From an uncultured Campylobacter sp. (lineage in GTDB: Bacteria; Campylobacterota; Campylobacteria; Campylobacterales; Campylobacteraceae), in the NCBI RefSeq assembly GCF_947255105.1, contig NZ_CAMYFP010000005.1, positions 41,641 through 105,640 on the forward strand: DNA of 64,000 nt, read 5' to 3'. Numbering within the stretch: the first letter of the stretch is position 1; every line of letters begins with the position of its first letter. The notes beneath the pieces were generated by a model. It was not told the DNA's origin. It worked only from the letters and a program-made list of their open reading frames with translations, and ran no database searches. Both the position numbers and the translations under genes were made by a program. Positions 24,477 to 33,909 of the stretch are shown in pieces.

Positions 24477-25665
24477 TTACATCTCCTACTATAATTTTGC
24501 TACTTTTTATATTGTTTGTAGCTAAGAGTAAATTTAAATTTACACTAAATTTATTAGATATCCCAATAAGCGTATCGCCCTTTTGGACCTCATATTTTTT
24601 AGTGTCAAGCTCTACTTTTTTAATGGGAATCTGAATCTTTTGATCTGGCGTTAGCTGACTACTGGTGAGTTCGTTTTCTCTAACTAAGTCAATCATACTT
24701 ATATCCCAACTTTTTGCTATCTCAGTAATTGTCTCGCCCTGCTTAACAGTGTGAGTTCTATATTCAGTAACACGTATTACCTCTCTTTTTTCATCTTGTG
24801 AAAGACTTGCTATGTAGGTTTCTACTTTGGAAGATGGTATATAAAAATAATATTGAGTTGAGTTTTTTGGTGAGATATTTTTCTTGATATGCGGATTGTA
24901 GTATTTCATATCGCTAATAGAAATGTCAATGCTTTTTGAAACATCGCTTAGTTTTGTTCCTGACTTCACCGCTATTTTGCTTAGCTTTAGCTGTTTTTTA
25001 GAGCTATCAAGAAGCTCTCTAATCTGCGGATTTTGCGCAATCATAAAGTGCTTTATAATCTTTCTTAAGAAAAATCTAGTCTCCTTTGGAAGAGTGCCTG
25101 GCTCAAAAAGAGCTGAGAGGTCATTTGAGTTTGCTGTTCTAATGGCCTTTCTCATACAGCCTTGACCACAGTTATAGGCCATAATCGAGATATACCACTT
25201 ATCAAACATACTTTGAAGTGAGTTTAGATATCTAAAAGCCGCATCAGTAGAGGCAAATGGATCTCTCCTCTCATCAACATACTCATCTATTCTTAGCCCA
25301 AAAACTCTAGCTGTTCTTGGCATAAACTGCCACATACCGCCAGCTTTTTTAGCAGAAGTTGCGCTGTTTAGAAGCCTTGACTCTGTCATTGCCAAAAAGA
25401 GCAAAAACTCAGGTGCATTGATAGCGTCAAGCTCACTTTTTATCATACTTACATGGTAGTATTTTGACCCTACGATATCTATAAAAGAGTCAATATCGCT
25501 ACTTGTAATCTCATCTTGCAAGGTAGCTATAAGATCTCTGTTTGCTGCTGTATTTGGGATATTAAACTCATCTAAAACCCTGTTAATATCAACTTTTAAA
25601 TTGCTAGCTACCAAAAGAGTCGAAAAGATAGATAGAAATAAAAAATAATTGATAAATTTACTCAT
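24463..25665 (-). CDS. Membrane-bound lytic murein transglycosylase D-like, LysM
   Basis: This 400-residue exported enzyme has a signal peptide (FLFLSIFSTLLVAS) and an SLT catalytic domain with the catalytic Glu in AMTESRLLNSATSAKKAGG, then MWQFMPRTARVFGL and the YNCGQG motif. Two LysM modules follow (HTVKQGETITEIAKSWD and YEVQKGDTLIGISNKFS), preceded by a degenerate one near residue 245. It therefore binds and cleaves peptidoglycan. It is next to rlpA, another glycan enzyme, in the order I recall for Cj0645-Cj0646. Confidence 0.92.
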   Translation of the reverse strand: MSKFINYFLFLSIFSTLLVASNLKVDINRVLDEFNIPNTAANRDLIATLQDEITSSDIDSFIDIVGSKYYHVSMIKSELDAINAPEFLLFLAMTESRLLNSATSAKKAGGMWQFMPRTARVFGLRIDEYVDERRDPFASTDAAFRYLNSLQSMFDKWYISIMAYNCGQGCMRKAIRTANSNDLSALFEPGTLPKETRFFLRKIIKHFMIAQNPQIRELLDSSKKQLKLSKIAVKSGTKLSDVSKSIDISISDMKYYNPHIKKNISPKNSTQYYFYIPSSKVETYIASLSQDEKREVIRVTEYRTHTVKQGETITEIAKSWDISMIDLVRENELTSSQLTPDQKIQIPIKKVELDTKKYEVQKGDTLIGISNKFSVNLNLLLATNNIKSSKIIVGDVIVIP

Positions 25666-25673
25666 CTTTCATC

Positions 25674-26459
25674 CTAAAATCTAAATAATTTTTCTGCATT
25701 GTCAGTTGTTAGTTTGCAAAGCTCTTCCATCTCCATACCAAGTATCTCAGAAAGCCTTAAGGCAACATAGTAGGTAAATCCTGGCTCGTTCCTTTTGCCG
25801 CGATGTGGCTCTGGAGTGAGATATGGCGCATCCGTTTCTAAAAGAAGCTTTTGTTTTGGAATAGAGCTAACTATCTCTTGAAGTGCCTTTGCATTTTTAA
25901 AGGTAAGCACTCCACCTATTCCAAAATAAAAACCTTTTTGTGCCAAATTTAAAAAAATAGGACTTGCATTATAACAGTGCAAAACTCCGCCATTTAGGTT
26001 ATTAGCATAGCTATTTAAGATATCGTAACTATCTTGATTGGCATCTCTTGTATGGACAATTAGCGGTTTTTTATACTCAATTGCAAGCTCAATTTGCTCA
26101 ATAAAGATCTTTTTTTGTAAATTTTTGTTCTCTTCTCTTTCTTCGTCACTATCAAAATCATCTTTTAGCCTATAGTAGTCAAGGCCGCATTCACCAACTG
26201 CTACGCACTTTTTGTCTGTTATCTGAGATCTTAAAAGATCTATATCAAAATTATCGCAATTATAGGGATGAACTCCAACTGCAAAATAGACTTCGTTGTA
26301 TTGATGAGAGATGGATTTTGCTCTTAAAAGATCGTTTATATCGGCACCTGGTATTATAAATTTCATCACGCCATAGCTCTCTTTTGCACGAGTTATAACC
26401 TCTTTTAAATCATATTCATATCTATTATCGTCCAAATGACAGTGCGTATCTATAATCAT
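25674..26459 (-). CDS. tatD: TatD family metal-dependent DNase
   Basis: This 261-residue TIM-barrel hydrolase has the metal motif IDTHCHLDDNRY at its N-terminus, AVGVHPYN, VGECGLDYY and, near the C-terminus, LETDAPYLTP. Members are 3'-5' exonucleases or deoxyribonucleases involved in DNA repair or degradation. I choose the ATG at 26459, which gives MIIDTHCH and has GGAGAGAT just upstream; the frame is open for 13 more codons but those lack a family match. It lies between recN and the MltD-like gene. Confidence 0.93.
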   Translation of the reverse strand: MIIDTHCHLDDNRYEYDLKEVITRAKESYGVMKFIIPGADINDLLRAKSISHQYNEVYFAVGVHPYNCDNFDIDLLRSQITDKKCVAVGECGLDYYRLKDDFDSDEEREENKNLQKKIFIEQIELAIEYKKPLIVHTRDANQDSYDILNSYANNLNGGVLHCYNASPIFLNLAQKGFYFGIGGVLTFKNAKALQEIVSSIPKQKLLLETDAPYLTPEPHRGKRNEPGFTYYVALRLSEILGMEMEELCKLTTDNAEKLFRF

Positions 26460-26516
26460 ATCTCTCCAAAAAATAACATAATCTGACAATTTTAGCAAAA
26501 AAGTTAAATTTAATCC

Positions 26517-28046
26517 TTAAGAGTTTTCATCTATGAGTTTTTTTGCAAATGAGAGCGCTTCATCTGTTATAACCTCGCCGCTTACCATTCTTGCAAGCTC
26601 TTTTACCTTTTCATCTGCTCTTAAAAGCCTTATGGTTGAGTGGTCTTTTTCTTTTGTTATTAGGTAGTGATTGTTGGCTTTGGAGCTAAGTTGAGGCTGA
26701 TGTGAGATGGCAAAAATTTGGTGAAATTTAGATATTTTTAGCAGCACATTGGCAATACTCATAGCCTCTTTTCCGCTTAAATTTGAGTCAATCTCATCAA
26801 TAAATATCACACTTCCGCCCTTTCTTGTAATCTCTGCACTAGTTGCTATTAGAGCAAGTGAGAGTCTATTTGACTCGCCAGAACTAAGCTGACTAGCAGG
26901 AGTTTTGTCTAAAAATAATGCTAGGCTCTCTTTGCCACTCTCTGAGATATCGCACCTTTGCAAAGAGATATCAAGCTCTTTCATATAGAGCTCTTTGGTA
27001 TAGGAGTTTATTATCTTCAAAAAGCTATCTAACCATTTTTCTCTGCTTTTTGAGATTAACTCTGAAAGATCAAGGCAAATTTGCTCTAGCTTCTTTTTTT
27101 CAACTTCCAAATGCTCCTTTTCAAAGCTTAAATTCTCATATCTTTTAAGCTCCTCTTTTCTCTTTTGCAAAATCTCAAGCGCCTCTTTTATCCCTTTGTA
27201 TCGTCTTATTAGATAGTAAAGCGCATCTATCCTATCAAGCACCTTTTCTATCTCAATGTCATTTAGCTCTTCAAGATTTAGACTCTCTTTTTTAATCCTA
27301 AGCTCATTCATCGCTTCTTCAAAAAACGAGCTATCAATCCCAGAGATATTGAGCGCTTCAACAACTGCTCCTTCAAAGCCAAATATCTGCTCTGCGCTCA
27401 TCCAAGCACTCTCTATCTTATCTTTTTGACTAAGTCGCTTTTTTATCTCCATAAGCTCTTCAAACTCACCTATTTTTGGGGCTATCTGCTCGATTTTTTC
27501 TATCTCAAATTTGGCAAGATCTTTTAACTCAACTATTTTATTCTCTTCCTCTTCTATCTTTAAGAGCTCTCTTTTTACCTCATTTAACTTAAAAAAATTC
27601 TCTCTTAAAGAGCTTAAATTTGAGTCGTGACTACTCTGCTTTTTGGAGATAAAAAGATCAAACAAAGAGATAATATCTCTACTTTTAAACTCCTCTTTAT
27701 CTCTTGTTTGAAGGTGGATAATATGCTCTTTTGATAGCTCAAGTAGGTTTTTTTTGGAGATATTTTGCGAGTTGATAAAATATCTAGTGCTTCTATCTTT
27801 TACCACCTTAAAGCTATTTGGAGTTAGATTTTCTATCCCATACTCATCCATAAAAAACTCATAATCAACATCGCACTCAACGACATTTGCCATAGTTTCA
27901 CTCATCGCAAAAACACTAAGTAAATTTGACATCATCACAGACTTTCCCGCGCCACTTACTCCAGTTATGACGCTAAGCCCATCACTAAGCCCAATCTCTA
28001 CATCTCCAAAGAGAGGATCTTTTGTTATTTGAATCTTTTCTATCAT
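26517..28046 (-). CDS. recN: DNA repair protein RecN
   Basis: This 509-residue SMC-like ATPase acts in double-strand break repair. The Walker A loop is ITGVSGAGKSVMM near residues 28-40, a long coiled coil occupies the middle, and the ABC signature LSSGESNRLSLAL with Walker B IFIDEIDSNLSG lies near residues 390-425. It is shorter than the 550-residue family average, as usual in Campylobacterota. Four bases are shared with nadK, so the two genes are coupled. Confidence 0.93.
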   Translation of the reverse strand: MIEKIQITKDPLFGDVEIGLSDGLSVITGVSGAGKSVMMSNLLSVFAMSETMANVVECDVDYEFFMDEYGIENLTPNSFKVVKDRSTRYFINSQNISKKNLLELSKEHIIHLQTRDKEEFKSRDIISLFDLFISKKQSSHDSNLSSLRENFFKLNEVKRELLKIEEEENKIVELKDLAKFEIEKIEQIAPKIGEFEELMEIKKRLSQKDKIESAWMSAEQIFGFEGAVVEALNISGIDSSFFEEAMNELRIKKESLNLEELNDIEIEKVLDRIDALYYLIRRYKGIKEALEILQKRKEELKRYENLSFEKEHLEVEKKKLEQICLDLSELISKSREKWLDSFLKIINSYTKELYMKELDISLQRCDISESGKESLALFLDKTPASQLSSGESNRLSLALIATSAEITRKGGSVIFIDEIDSNLSGKEAMSIANVLLKISKFHQIFAISHQPQLSSKANNHYLITKEKDHSTIRLLRADEKVKELARMVSGEVITDEALSFAKKLIDENS

Positions 28047-28882
28047 TTAAGACTTTGCCCCCAACCAAGCTTTCGTTTTAAAACATCAAAGTAGTCATGC
28101 TCTATATTTTTAACCAAATTTGAACCTTTATCACCCAATGTTACAAAAATCTCATCAAAATCTTTCAAATTTATAATATCTTGCCCATCTATAATGGCAA
28201 CTATATCATTTGAAATGCTATTTTTAAAACTAAGAGTATATTGTTTTGGCAAAAGTAACGGTCTTTGAGTAAGACTATGAGAACAAATTGGCGTGATACA
28301 AAAAACATCACTTAAAGGATAGATTATTGGACCCATAGCACTCATATTGTAGCCTGTAGAGCCAATTGGCGAAGTTATAATAACGCCATCACCCCAATAT
28401 GTGTTAAAATACTTACCATCAAGATAGGCATCTATTTTTGACATCGTAGCTATGTTTTTTCTAGTAATTACAACATCATTAAAGGCATATTTTTTAAGCT
28501 CTTTTTGGCTCTTTTTTACTCTTACTTCTAGCATTTTTGGATGCTCTATGACATATTTGCCATCTAAAAAGTTTTTAAAAAACTCTTCAAGTTTGCAAAG
28601 CTCAATATCGGTTAAAAATCCCAAAGTTCCTGCATTAACTCCCATTATATAGGCCTTTTTTAGTGCAAGCTTTCTACAAAGAGAGATAAGCGTTCCATCA
28701 CCGCCAACACTCAAAAAAAGCGAAGTCTCGTCCAAAACAGCTCTTATATCGCTAAAATTTGCTATCGGAGTTATTTGAAATTTAGCAAGTATAGCGCTTA
28801 TATATGGCAGATCATCTGGATTTTTACAGACAACACCAATCTTTTTAACATCTGTGTGAATTTTTTCTTTACTACATTTCAT
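28043..28882 (-). CDS. nadK: NAD kinase
   Basis: This 279-residue enzyme phosphorylates NAD to NADP. The conserved GGDGTLI motif, which binds ATP and the metal, is near residue 60, and NAGTLGFLTDIE and the glycine-rich SPIGSTGYNMSAMG are also present. The ATG at 28882 is only about seven bases downstream of a TATAAT box (28889-28894), so the mRNA could have almost no leader unless another promoter is used. No good alternative start is visible in frame. Confidence 0.94.
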   Translation of the reverse strand: MKCSKEKIHTDVKKIGVVCKNPDDLPYISAILAKFQITPIANFSDIRAVLDETSLFLSVGGDGTLISLCRKLALKKAYIMGVNAGTLGFLTDIELCKLEEFFKNFLDGKYVIEHPKMLEVRVKKSQKELKKYAFNDVVITRKNIATMSKIDAYLDGKYFNTYWGDGVIITSPIGSTGYNMSAMGPIIYPLSDVFCITPICSHSLTQRPLLLPKQYTLSFKNSISNDIVAIIDGQDIINLKDFDEIFVTLGDKGSNLVKNIEHDYFDVLKRKLGWGQSLK

Positions 28883-28888
28883 TGTGTT

Positions 28889-28894
28889 ATTATA
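28889..28894 (-). promoter_or_regulatory. -10 box very close to the nadK start
   Basis: A minus-strand TATAAT ends seven bases before the nadK ATG. If used, transcription would begin near the A of the start codon, giving a leaderless message. An upstream, less perfect box could be the real one. Confidence 0.4.
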
Positions 28895-28926
28895 TAAAAA
28901 TTATCTTTGTAAAAGCAAAATTTTAA

Positions 28927-28932
28927 TATAAT
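28927..28932 (+). promoter_or_regulatory. -10 box for aspS/adk
   Basis: A TATAAT lies 38 bases upstream of the aspS ATG, in AATATAATGGC. The ribosome binding site is the AAAGGAAATAAAGAGAG stretch. Confidence 0.6.
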
Positions 28933-28970
28933 GGCAGAGAAATTCACAAAAAAGGAAATAAAGAGAGATT

Positions 28971-30722
28971 ATGCGAAGTCATTATTGTACAGAGGTCTCA
29001 TCTAAAAATATCGGTGAGAATGTTGAAGTTTGTGGCTGGGTAAATACCTACAGAGACCACGGCGGTGTTATCTTTATTGATCTTAGAGATAGAACTGGAT
29101 TGCTGCAACTGCTTTGTGATCCAAAAGACTCAAAAGAGGCTCACGAAGTAGCCAATAGAGTTAGAAATGAGTTTGTTGTTAGAGCCAAAGGAAAAGTTAG
29201 AGCTAGAGGCGAAGGACTTACCAATCCAAAGCTAAAAACTGGCGATATAGAGATAGTAGTTAGCGAACTTATCATAGAAAATGAGAGCAAACCACTACCT
29301 TTTGTAATAGGCGATAAAGATGTTGGCGAAGAGACAAGACTTAAATACCGCTTTTTAGATCTTAGAAACCCTGAGCTCTATGCCAAATTTGAGTTAAGAT
29401 CAAAAGCTGCAATTGCTGCTAGAAATAGTCTTGAAAAACAGGGCTTTTTAGAGGTTGAAACTCCAATACTAACTCGTGCTACACCTGAGGGCGCAAGGGA
29501 CTATTTGGTGCCAAGTAGAGTTTATAATGGTAGTTTTTATGCACTTCCTCAAAGCCCACAACTTTTCAAACAGCTTTTAATGTGTGCTGGGTTTGATAAA
29601 TATTTTCAGATAGCAAAGTGCTTTAGAGATGAGGACTTAAGAGCCGATAGACAGCCTGAATTTACTCAAATAGATATCGAGATGAGCTTTGTTGAGCAAA
29701 AAGATATCTTAAATGTTGCTGAGATATTGTTAAAAGATATCTTTGGTGCGTGCGGTCATAAGATAAAAACTCCATTTATGAGAATGAGCTACAAAGAGGC
29801 AACTGAAACCTATGGAAGTGATAAGCCAGATCTTAGATTTGACCTTCCTCTTGTTGATGTGGCTGATATCTTTGAAAAGTCAAACAACCCTATCTTTTCT
29901 GAGCCTGCAAAAGACAGAAAGAAAAATAGAGTAAAAGCTATAAGAGTTCCAAATGGCGACAACATCTTTTCAAAGCGCCAAATGCAAGGTTTTGAAGAGT
30001 ATGTAAAGGGCTTTGGTGCAAAAGGTCTTGCATTTTTCCAAGTAAAAGAAGATGGACTAAAGGGTCCTTTGGTCAAGTTTTTTGAAGAAAAAGAGCTAAA
30101 AGAGATTATCAAAAGATGCTCTCTTGAGGTTGGAGATGTCGTTTTCTTTGGTGTTGGAAGCAAAAAAGTTGTGCTTGACTATATGGGACGATTTAGAATC
30201 TATCTTGCCAACCAAATGGGCATAATAGACCAAGATATGCTCGAATTCCTTTGGGTTTTGGACTTCCCAATGTTTGAAGAGAACGATGATGGTTCATATT
30301 CAGCTATGCACCATCCATTTACCAAGCCAAACAACATAGATGATCCAATAGATGAGATAACCTCTATTGCTCACGATGTTGTTTTAAATGGCTATGAACT
30401 TGGCGGCGGAAGTATTAGGATACACAAAACAGAGCTTCAACAAAAGGTCTTTGAACTTCTCAAAATCGAGCCTAAAGAGCAAAGAGAGAAATTTGGATTT
30501 TTGCTAGATGCACTTACCTTTGGTGCGCCTCCACATGGAGGAATTGCAATAGGTTTTGATAGACTTATCATGCTACTTACTAAGTCAAGCAGCATTAGAG
30601 ATGTCATTGCCTTCCCAAAAACACAAAGAGCACAATGCCCACTTACAAAGGCACCAAGCACTGTAAGCAAAGAGCAACTAAAAGAACTTGGACTTAAATT
30701 AAATGTAAAGGAGAGCAAATGA
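28971..30722 (+). CDS. aspS: Aspartyl-tRNA synthetase (bacterial type)
   Basis: This 583-residue class II synthetase has the N-terminal OB-fold anticodon-binding domain (VEVCGWVNTYRDHGGVIFID), motif 2 around YFQIAKCFRDEDLRADRQPE and motif 3 GIAIGFDRLIMLL. The GAD insertion of about 110 residues confirms the bacterial form. In Campylobacterota this enzyme is generally non-discriminating and also charges tRNA-Asn for amidation by GatCAB; that is family knowledge, not shown here. Its stop overlaps the adk start. Confidence 0.96.
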   Translation: MRSHYCTEVSSKNIGENVEVCGWVNTYRDHGGVIFIDLRDRTGLLQLLCDPKDSKEAHEVANRVRNEFVVRAKGKVRARGEGLTNPKLKTGDIEIVVSELIIENESKPLPFVIGDKDVGEETRLKYRFLDLRNPELYAKFELRSKAAIAARNSLEKQGFLEVETPILTRATPEGARDYLVPSRVYNGSFYALPQSPQLFKQLLMCAGFDKYFQIAKCFRDEDLRADRQPEFTQIDIEMSFVEQKDILNVAEILLKDIFGACGHKIKTPFMRMSYKEATETYGSDKPDLRFDLPLVDVADIFEKSNNPIFSEPAKDRKKNRVKAIRVPNGDNIFSKRQMQGFEEYVKGFGAKGLAFFQVKEDGLKGPLVKFFEEKELKEIIKRCSLEVGDVVFFGVGSKKVVLDYMGRFRIYLANQMGIIDQDMLEFLWVLDFPMFEENDDGSYSAMHHPFTKPNNIDDPIDEITSIAHDVVLNGYELGGGSIRIHKTELQQKVFELLKIEPKEQREKFGFLLDALTFGAPPHGGIAIGFDRLIMLLTKSSSIRDVIAFPKTQRAQCPLTKAPSTVSKEQLKELGLKLNVKESK

Positions 30723-31288
30723 AGAGTCTATTTTTAATTATCGGTGCGCCAGGAAGCGGTAAAACAACTGACGCAAGCTTGATAGCACAATCAAACGACA
30801 ATATGGTTCACTACTCAACAGGAGATCTTTTAAGAAGCGAGATAGCCAAAAAAAGCGAGCTTGGCAAAAAGATCAATGACTACATCTCAAAAGGAAACCT
30901 AGTCCCACTAGAAATAGTTACCTCAACTATAGTAGACGCCATCAAAAACTCAAAACAAGACTACATCATCATAGATGGATATCCTAGAAGTGTTGAGCAG
31001 ATGACAGAACTTGACAAAATCCTAAGCAAAAATGGCTCTGTAGTGCTAAAGGGCGTTATAGAGGTTGATGTTAGCAAAGAGGTGGCGGAAGAGAGAGTTT
31101 TAGGACGTGCTAGAGGCGATGATGATAACAAAGAAGTTTTTGAAAACAGAATGTCAGTATTTTTAAATCCTCTAAAAGAGATTAGAGAGTTTTATAAAGA
31201 AAAGAAAATTTATCACATCATCAATGCAGAGAGAACTATCGAAGAGATAGTTGCCGACATAAGCAAACTCTTAAAAAAGATATCATAA
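30719..31288 (+). CDS. adk: Adenylate kinase (short form)
   Basis: This 189-residue enzyme interconverts ATP plus AMP and two ADP. The P-loop is GAPGSGKTTDASLIA at residues 8-22, with STGDLLRSEIAK and DGYPRSVEQM as AMP-binding segments and a short LID region near RARGDDDNKEVFENR. No zinc-binding cysteines are present in the LID. It overlaps aspS by four bases, with GGAGAG as ribosome binding site. Confidence 0.95.
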   Translation: MKSLFLIIGAPGSGKTTDASLIAQSNDNMVHYSTGDLLRSEIAKKSELGKKINDYISKGNLVPLEIVTSTIVDAIKNSKQDYIIIDGYPRSVEQMTELDKILSKNGSVVLKGVIEVDVSKEVAEERVLGRARGDDDNKEVFENRMSVFLNPLKEIREFYKEKKIYHIINAERTIEEIVADISKLLKKIS

Positions 31289-31326
31289 AAAAGAGTTAGA
31301 TTGGTGCTTTTGGGTATTTTTAGACG

Positions 31327-31767
31327 ATGAGACAGATTGTTTTTATTAGCGCCATACTACTTTTTGTTGGAGGTCTTGCCATATATATGCTCTCAAGTAG
31401 GAGCGATTTAACACAAGACCTTCTCTTTCCACTCTCTTGTGATTTAAATTTAAACAGCTGCACCGTAGAAAAAGATGGCGAAAGAGTGAAATTTAGCATA
31501 AGCTCACTACCAATAAAGCCGCTAAAAGAGTTTGAACTAAAGATAAGCGGACTAAAAGAGTGCAAAGAGTATGTAGTAAAGGCAAGAGGGCTAAATATGC
31601 ACATGGGAGTAGTTCAAGCTCCATTAGAGCAGATAGCCAAAGATGAGTGCAGAGCCAAAATGATAGTTGCAAGTTGCACAGAGCCAGTTATGAGATATAG
31701 AGTTGAGCTTTTTAAAGGTAAAGAGAGTAGTGAAATTTACGCAGATTTTGATCTAGTTCAAAAATAA
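31327..31767 (+). CDS. Small membrane-anchored or exported protein
   Basis: This 146-residue protein has an N-terminal hydrophobic helix (IVFISAILLFVGGLAIYML) and a soluble part with four cysteines, in SCDLNLNSC, LKECKEYV and DECRAKMIVASCTEP. The HMGVVQAPL segment and the cysteine pairs suggest a small periplasmic beta domain. It may bind a metal or carry disulfides, but I do not recognise the family. It follows adk by 38 bases and converges on rodA. Confidence 0.75.
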   Translation: MRQIVFISAILLFVGGLAIYMLSSRSDLTQDLLFPLSCDLNLNSCTVEKDGERVKFSISSLPIKPLKEFELKISGLKECKEYVVKARGLNMHMGVVQAPLEQIAKDECRAKMIVASCTEPVMRYRVELFKGKESSEIYADFDLVQK

Positions 31768-31775
31768 TTTAGCGC

Positions 31776-32882
31776 TTAAAACTTTATTTGAAGCATCTTA
31801 TTTGTAGGATCAAATCTAAATGTAACTAGATGTTGCAATATGCCAAAAAGTGCAGCAAATGTTACAAAACTACTTCCACCATAGCTAAAAAATGGCAGCG
31901 GTATCCCAACAACAGGAGCAAATCCTATAGTCATAGAGATATTTACACCGATGTAGATAAAGAGCAAAATAGCAATTCCCGTTGCAGTAACTTGCGCTAA
32001 ATAATCCCCCTTTAACTTATAGTTCAAAAGCAATATATGAAGTATAAGCAGAGCATAAATTCCCATCAAGAAAAATCCGCCCAAAAAGCCGTGCCGCTCT
32101 ATAAGATAGGCAAATATAAAGTCACTAGTAGCAATTGGTAGAAATTTAAAGTGAGTTTGAGTTGCCTCATCTTTGCTCTTACCGCTCATTCCGCCATTGC
32201 CTATTGCAATGATAGATTGTTTTACATGATAGCTTGGTTCTTTTGAGATAAAGTCAATGATACGTTTCTTTTGATATTGATGAAGATTTTGATAAAGAAG
32301 CGGTGAAGCGACAACTGAACAAAAAAGTATTGTAAGCCATATTCGCCTATTTACTCCAACTACAAAAAGTATCCCATAGCCTGTCAAAAAAAGCAGCAAC
32401 GCACTTCCAAGATCTGGCTCTTTCAAGATAAGAACAAATGGCAAAAGTATCAAAAAGCTAAATTTCAAAAAGTCCTTAACTCCATAACCTCCACTTTGTG
32501 GTGGATTTTCTCTTATAGTGTAGGCAAGCATAAGTATAAATGCTGGTTTCATTATCTCACTTGGCTGAAAGGTCAAATTTGTAAATGGGATCTCCAACCA
32601 TCTTTGCGCTCCAAGCTTAGAAACTCCCAAAAACTCAACACTCAAAAGCATTGCAACATTTAGCCAATAGATCAAAGGAATGACCCAAATAGCTCTTTTG
32701 ATAGGTAATATAAAAAAAAGCAAAAAGACAGCAGCGCCCAAAGAGTAGTAGAGATATTGTTTAAAAGCAAGAGTTCCACTCGCCTCACAAACAAGCAAAT
32801 TTGAAAGGATAATTATGGGGATTATTAAAATAATCTGTATAAAATCAAAATGTGTTAAAATACGCTTATCAAAAACTATCAA
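31776..32882 (-). CDS. rodA: Rod shape-determining protein RodA
   Basis: This SEDS-family glycosyltransferase polymerises lipid II during elongation with PBP2. About ten membrane segments are visible, with the family stretch FLPIATSDFIFAYLIERHG and the C-terminal PFFSYGGSSFVTFAALFGIL signature. The frame is open further upstream, into rluD on the other strand. I place the start at the TTG at 32882 (368 residues), because a TATAAT box lies only 25 bases before it and length then matches the family. An upstream ATG at 32969 would overlap rluD by 41 bases and add an unconserved tail. Confidence 0.92.
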   Translation of the reverse strand: MIVFDKRILTHFDFIQIILIIPIIILSNLLVCEASGTLAFKQYLYYSLGAAVFLLFFILPIKRAIWVIPLIYWLNVAMLLSVEFLGVSKLGAQRWLEIPFTNLTFQPSEIMKPAFILMLAYTIRENPPQSGGYGVKDFLKFSFLILLPFVLILKEPDLGSALLLFLTGYGILFVVGVNRRIWLTILFCSVVASPLLYQNLHQYQKKRIIDFISKEPSYHVKQSIIAIGNGGMSGKSKDEATQTHFKFLPIATSDFIFAYLIERHGFLGGFFLMGIYALLILHILLLNYKLKGDYLAQVTATGIAILLFIYIGVNISMTIGFAPVVGIPLPFFSYGGSSFVTFAALFGILQHLVTFRFDPTNKMLQIKF

Positions 32883-32906
32883 CTCATGCCCTAAATTTTT
32901 ATTGGT

Positions 32907-32912
32907 ATTATA
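32907..32912 (-). promoter_or_regulatory. -10 box for rodA
   Basis: A minus-strand TATAAT lies 25 bases upstream of the proposed TTG start. The same AT stretch reads TATAAC on the plus strand towards rluD, so divergent promoters may overlap in this short interval. Confidence 0.5.
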
Positions 32913-32928
32913 ACAGATGGAGGTTAAA

Positions 32929-33909
32929 TTGGAACAATTCAAGAGCAAAAAAGATGAAAGATTGGACAAAATTGTTTCAGAATTTTTAGCTATCTCAAGA
33001 AATCAAATTCAACCACTCATAAAAGATGGCAATATAGTTGTCAATAAAAAAAGAGTTGATAAGCCCTCTTTTAAGGTCTTTGCTGGAGATGAGATAGAGA
33101 TAAGCTTTCCACCAAAAAAAGAGTTAGATATCAAAAAAGCCTTAAGCGAGTTTGATTTTGATGTGGAAGTTGTCTATGAAGATGAAGATCTCTTAGTCAT
33201 CAACAAGCCATCAGGACTTACAGTTCATCCTGCTCCAAGCGTCAAAGAGCCAACTTTAGTTGATTGGCTAAAAGATAAAAACTATCTTCTTTCTACCATA
33301 AATGGCGAGCTTAGAGCAGGCATTGTCCATAGGCTAGATAAAGGAACTAGTGGCGCTTTGTTGATTGCCAAAAATAACAAAACTCATGAGATTTTAGCCA
33401 AACAGCTACTAGATAGAACTATGGGCAGATACTACATAGCGGCGATAAATTTAGCCCTTAAAGAAAATCTCATAGTAGAAAGACCAATAGGCAGAAATCC
33501 CAAAAATCGCCTAAAAAACAGCGTCTTACAAGGGGCAAGAGAGGCAAAAACAGCCTTTTGTAGCCTTTATGATGATGAGGGGCTCCATCTTATCGCAGCA
33601 AAGCTCTTTAGTGGAAGGACTCATCAAATTCGCGTTCATCTTGAAAGTATCTCAAGAGCTATAGTTGGCGATAATTTATACGGCTTTAAGAGTGGGAGCG
33701 ATAAAATAACAAGAATTATGTTACATGCTTATATATTGTATTTTATCCATCCAAAAAGTGGAAAAAAGATAGAAGTTGTAGCAGACCTCAAACAGGACTT
33801 TAAAGAGTATATTAATAGTAAAAATAGGAGTGAAATTTATGGACAGATCAATCCGTCTATTGTTATCAATAGTTTTAATAACCTTTCTAGCTGGTTGCAC
33901 CTTAAATAA
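32929..33909 (+). CDS. rluD: RluD-type ribosomal large-subunit pseudouridine synthase
   Basis: This roughly 326-residue enzyme isomerises uridines to pseudouridine in 23S rRNA. An N-terminal S4 RNA-binding domain (RLDKIVSEFLAISRNQ) precedes the RluA-family catalytic domain with the active-site Asp in HRLDKGTSGALLIAK. The late SGRTHQIRVHLES segment is the other family signature. I favour the TTG at 32929 because GGAGG lies five bases before it; the ATG at 32917 is an alternative. Exact target sites, RluC- or RluD-like, cannot be told. Its end overlaps flpA. Confidence 0.92.
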   Translation: MEQFKSKKDERLDKIVSEFLAISRNQIQPLIKDGNIVVNKKRVDKPSFKVFAGDEIEISFPPKKELDIKKALSEFDFDVEVVYEDEDLLVINKPSGLTVHPAPSVKEPTLVDWLKDKNYLLSTINGELRAGIVHRLDKGTSGALLIAKNNKTHEILAKQLLDRTMGRYYIAAINLALKENLIVERPIGRNPKNRLKNSVLQGAREAKTAFCSLYDDEGLHLIAAKLFSGRTHQIRVHLESISRAIVGDNLYGFKSGSDKITRIMLHAYILYFIHPKSGKKIEVVADLKQDFKEYINSKNRSEIYGQINPSIVINSFNNLSSWLHLK

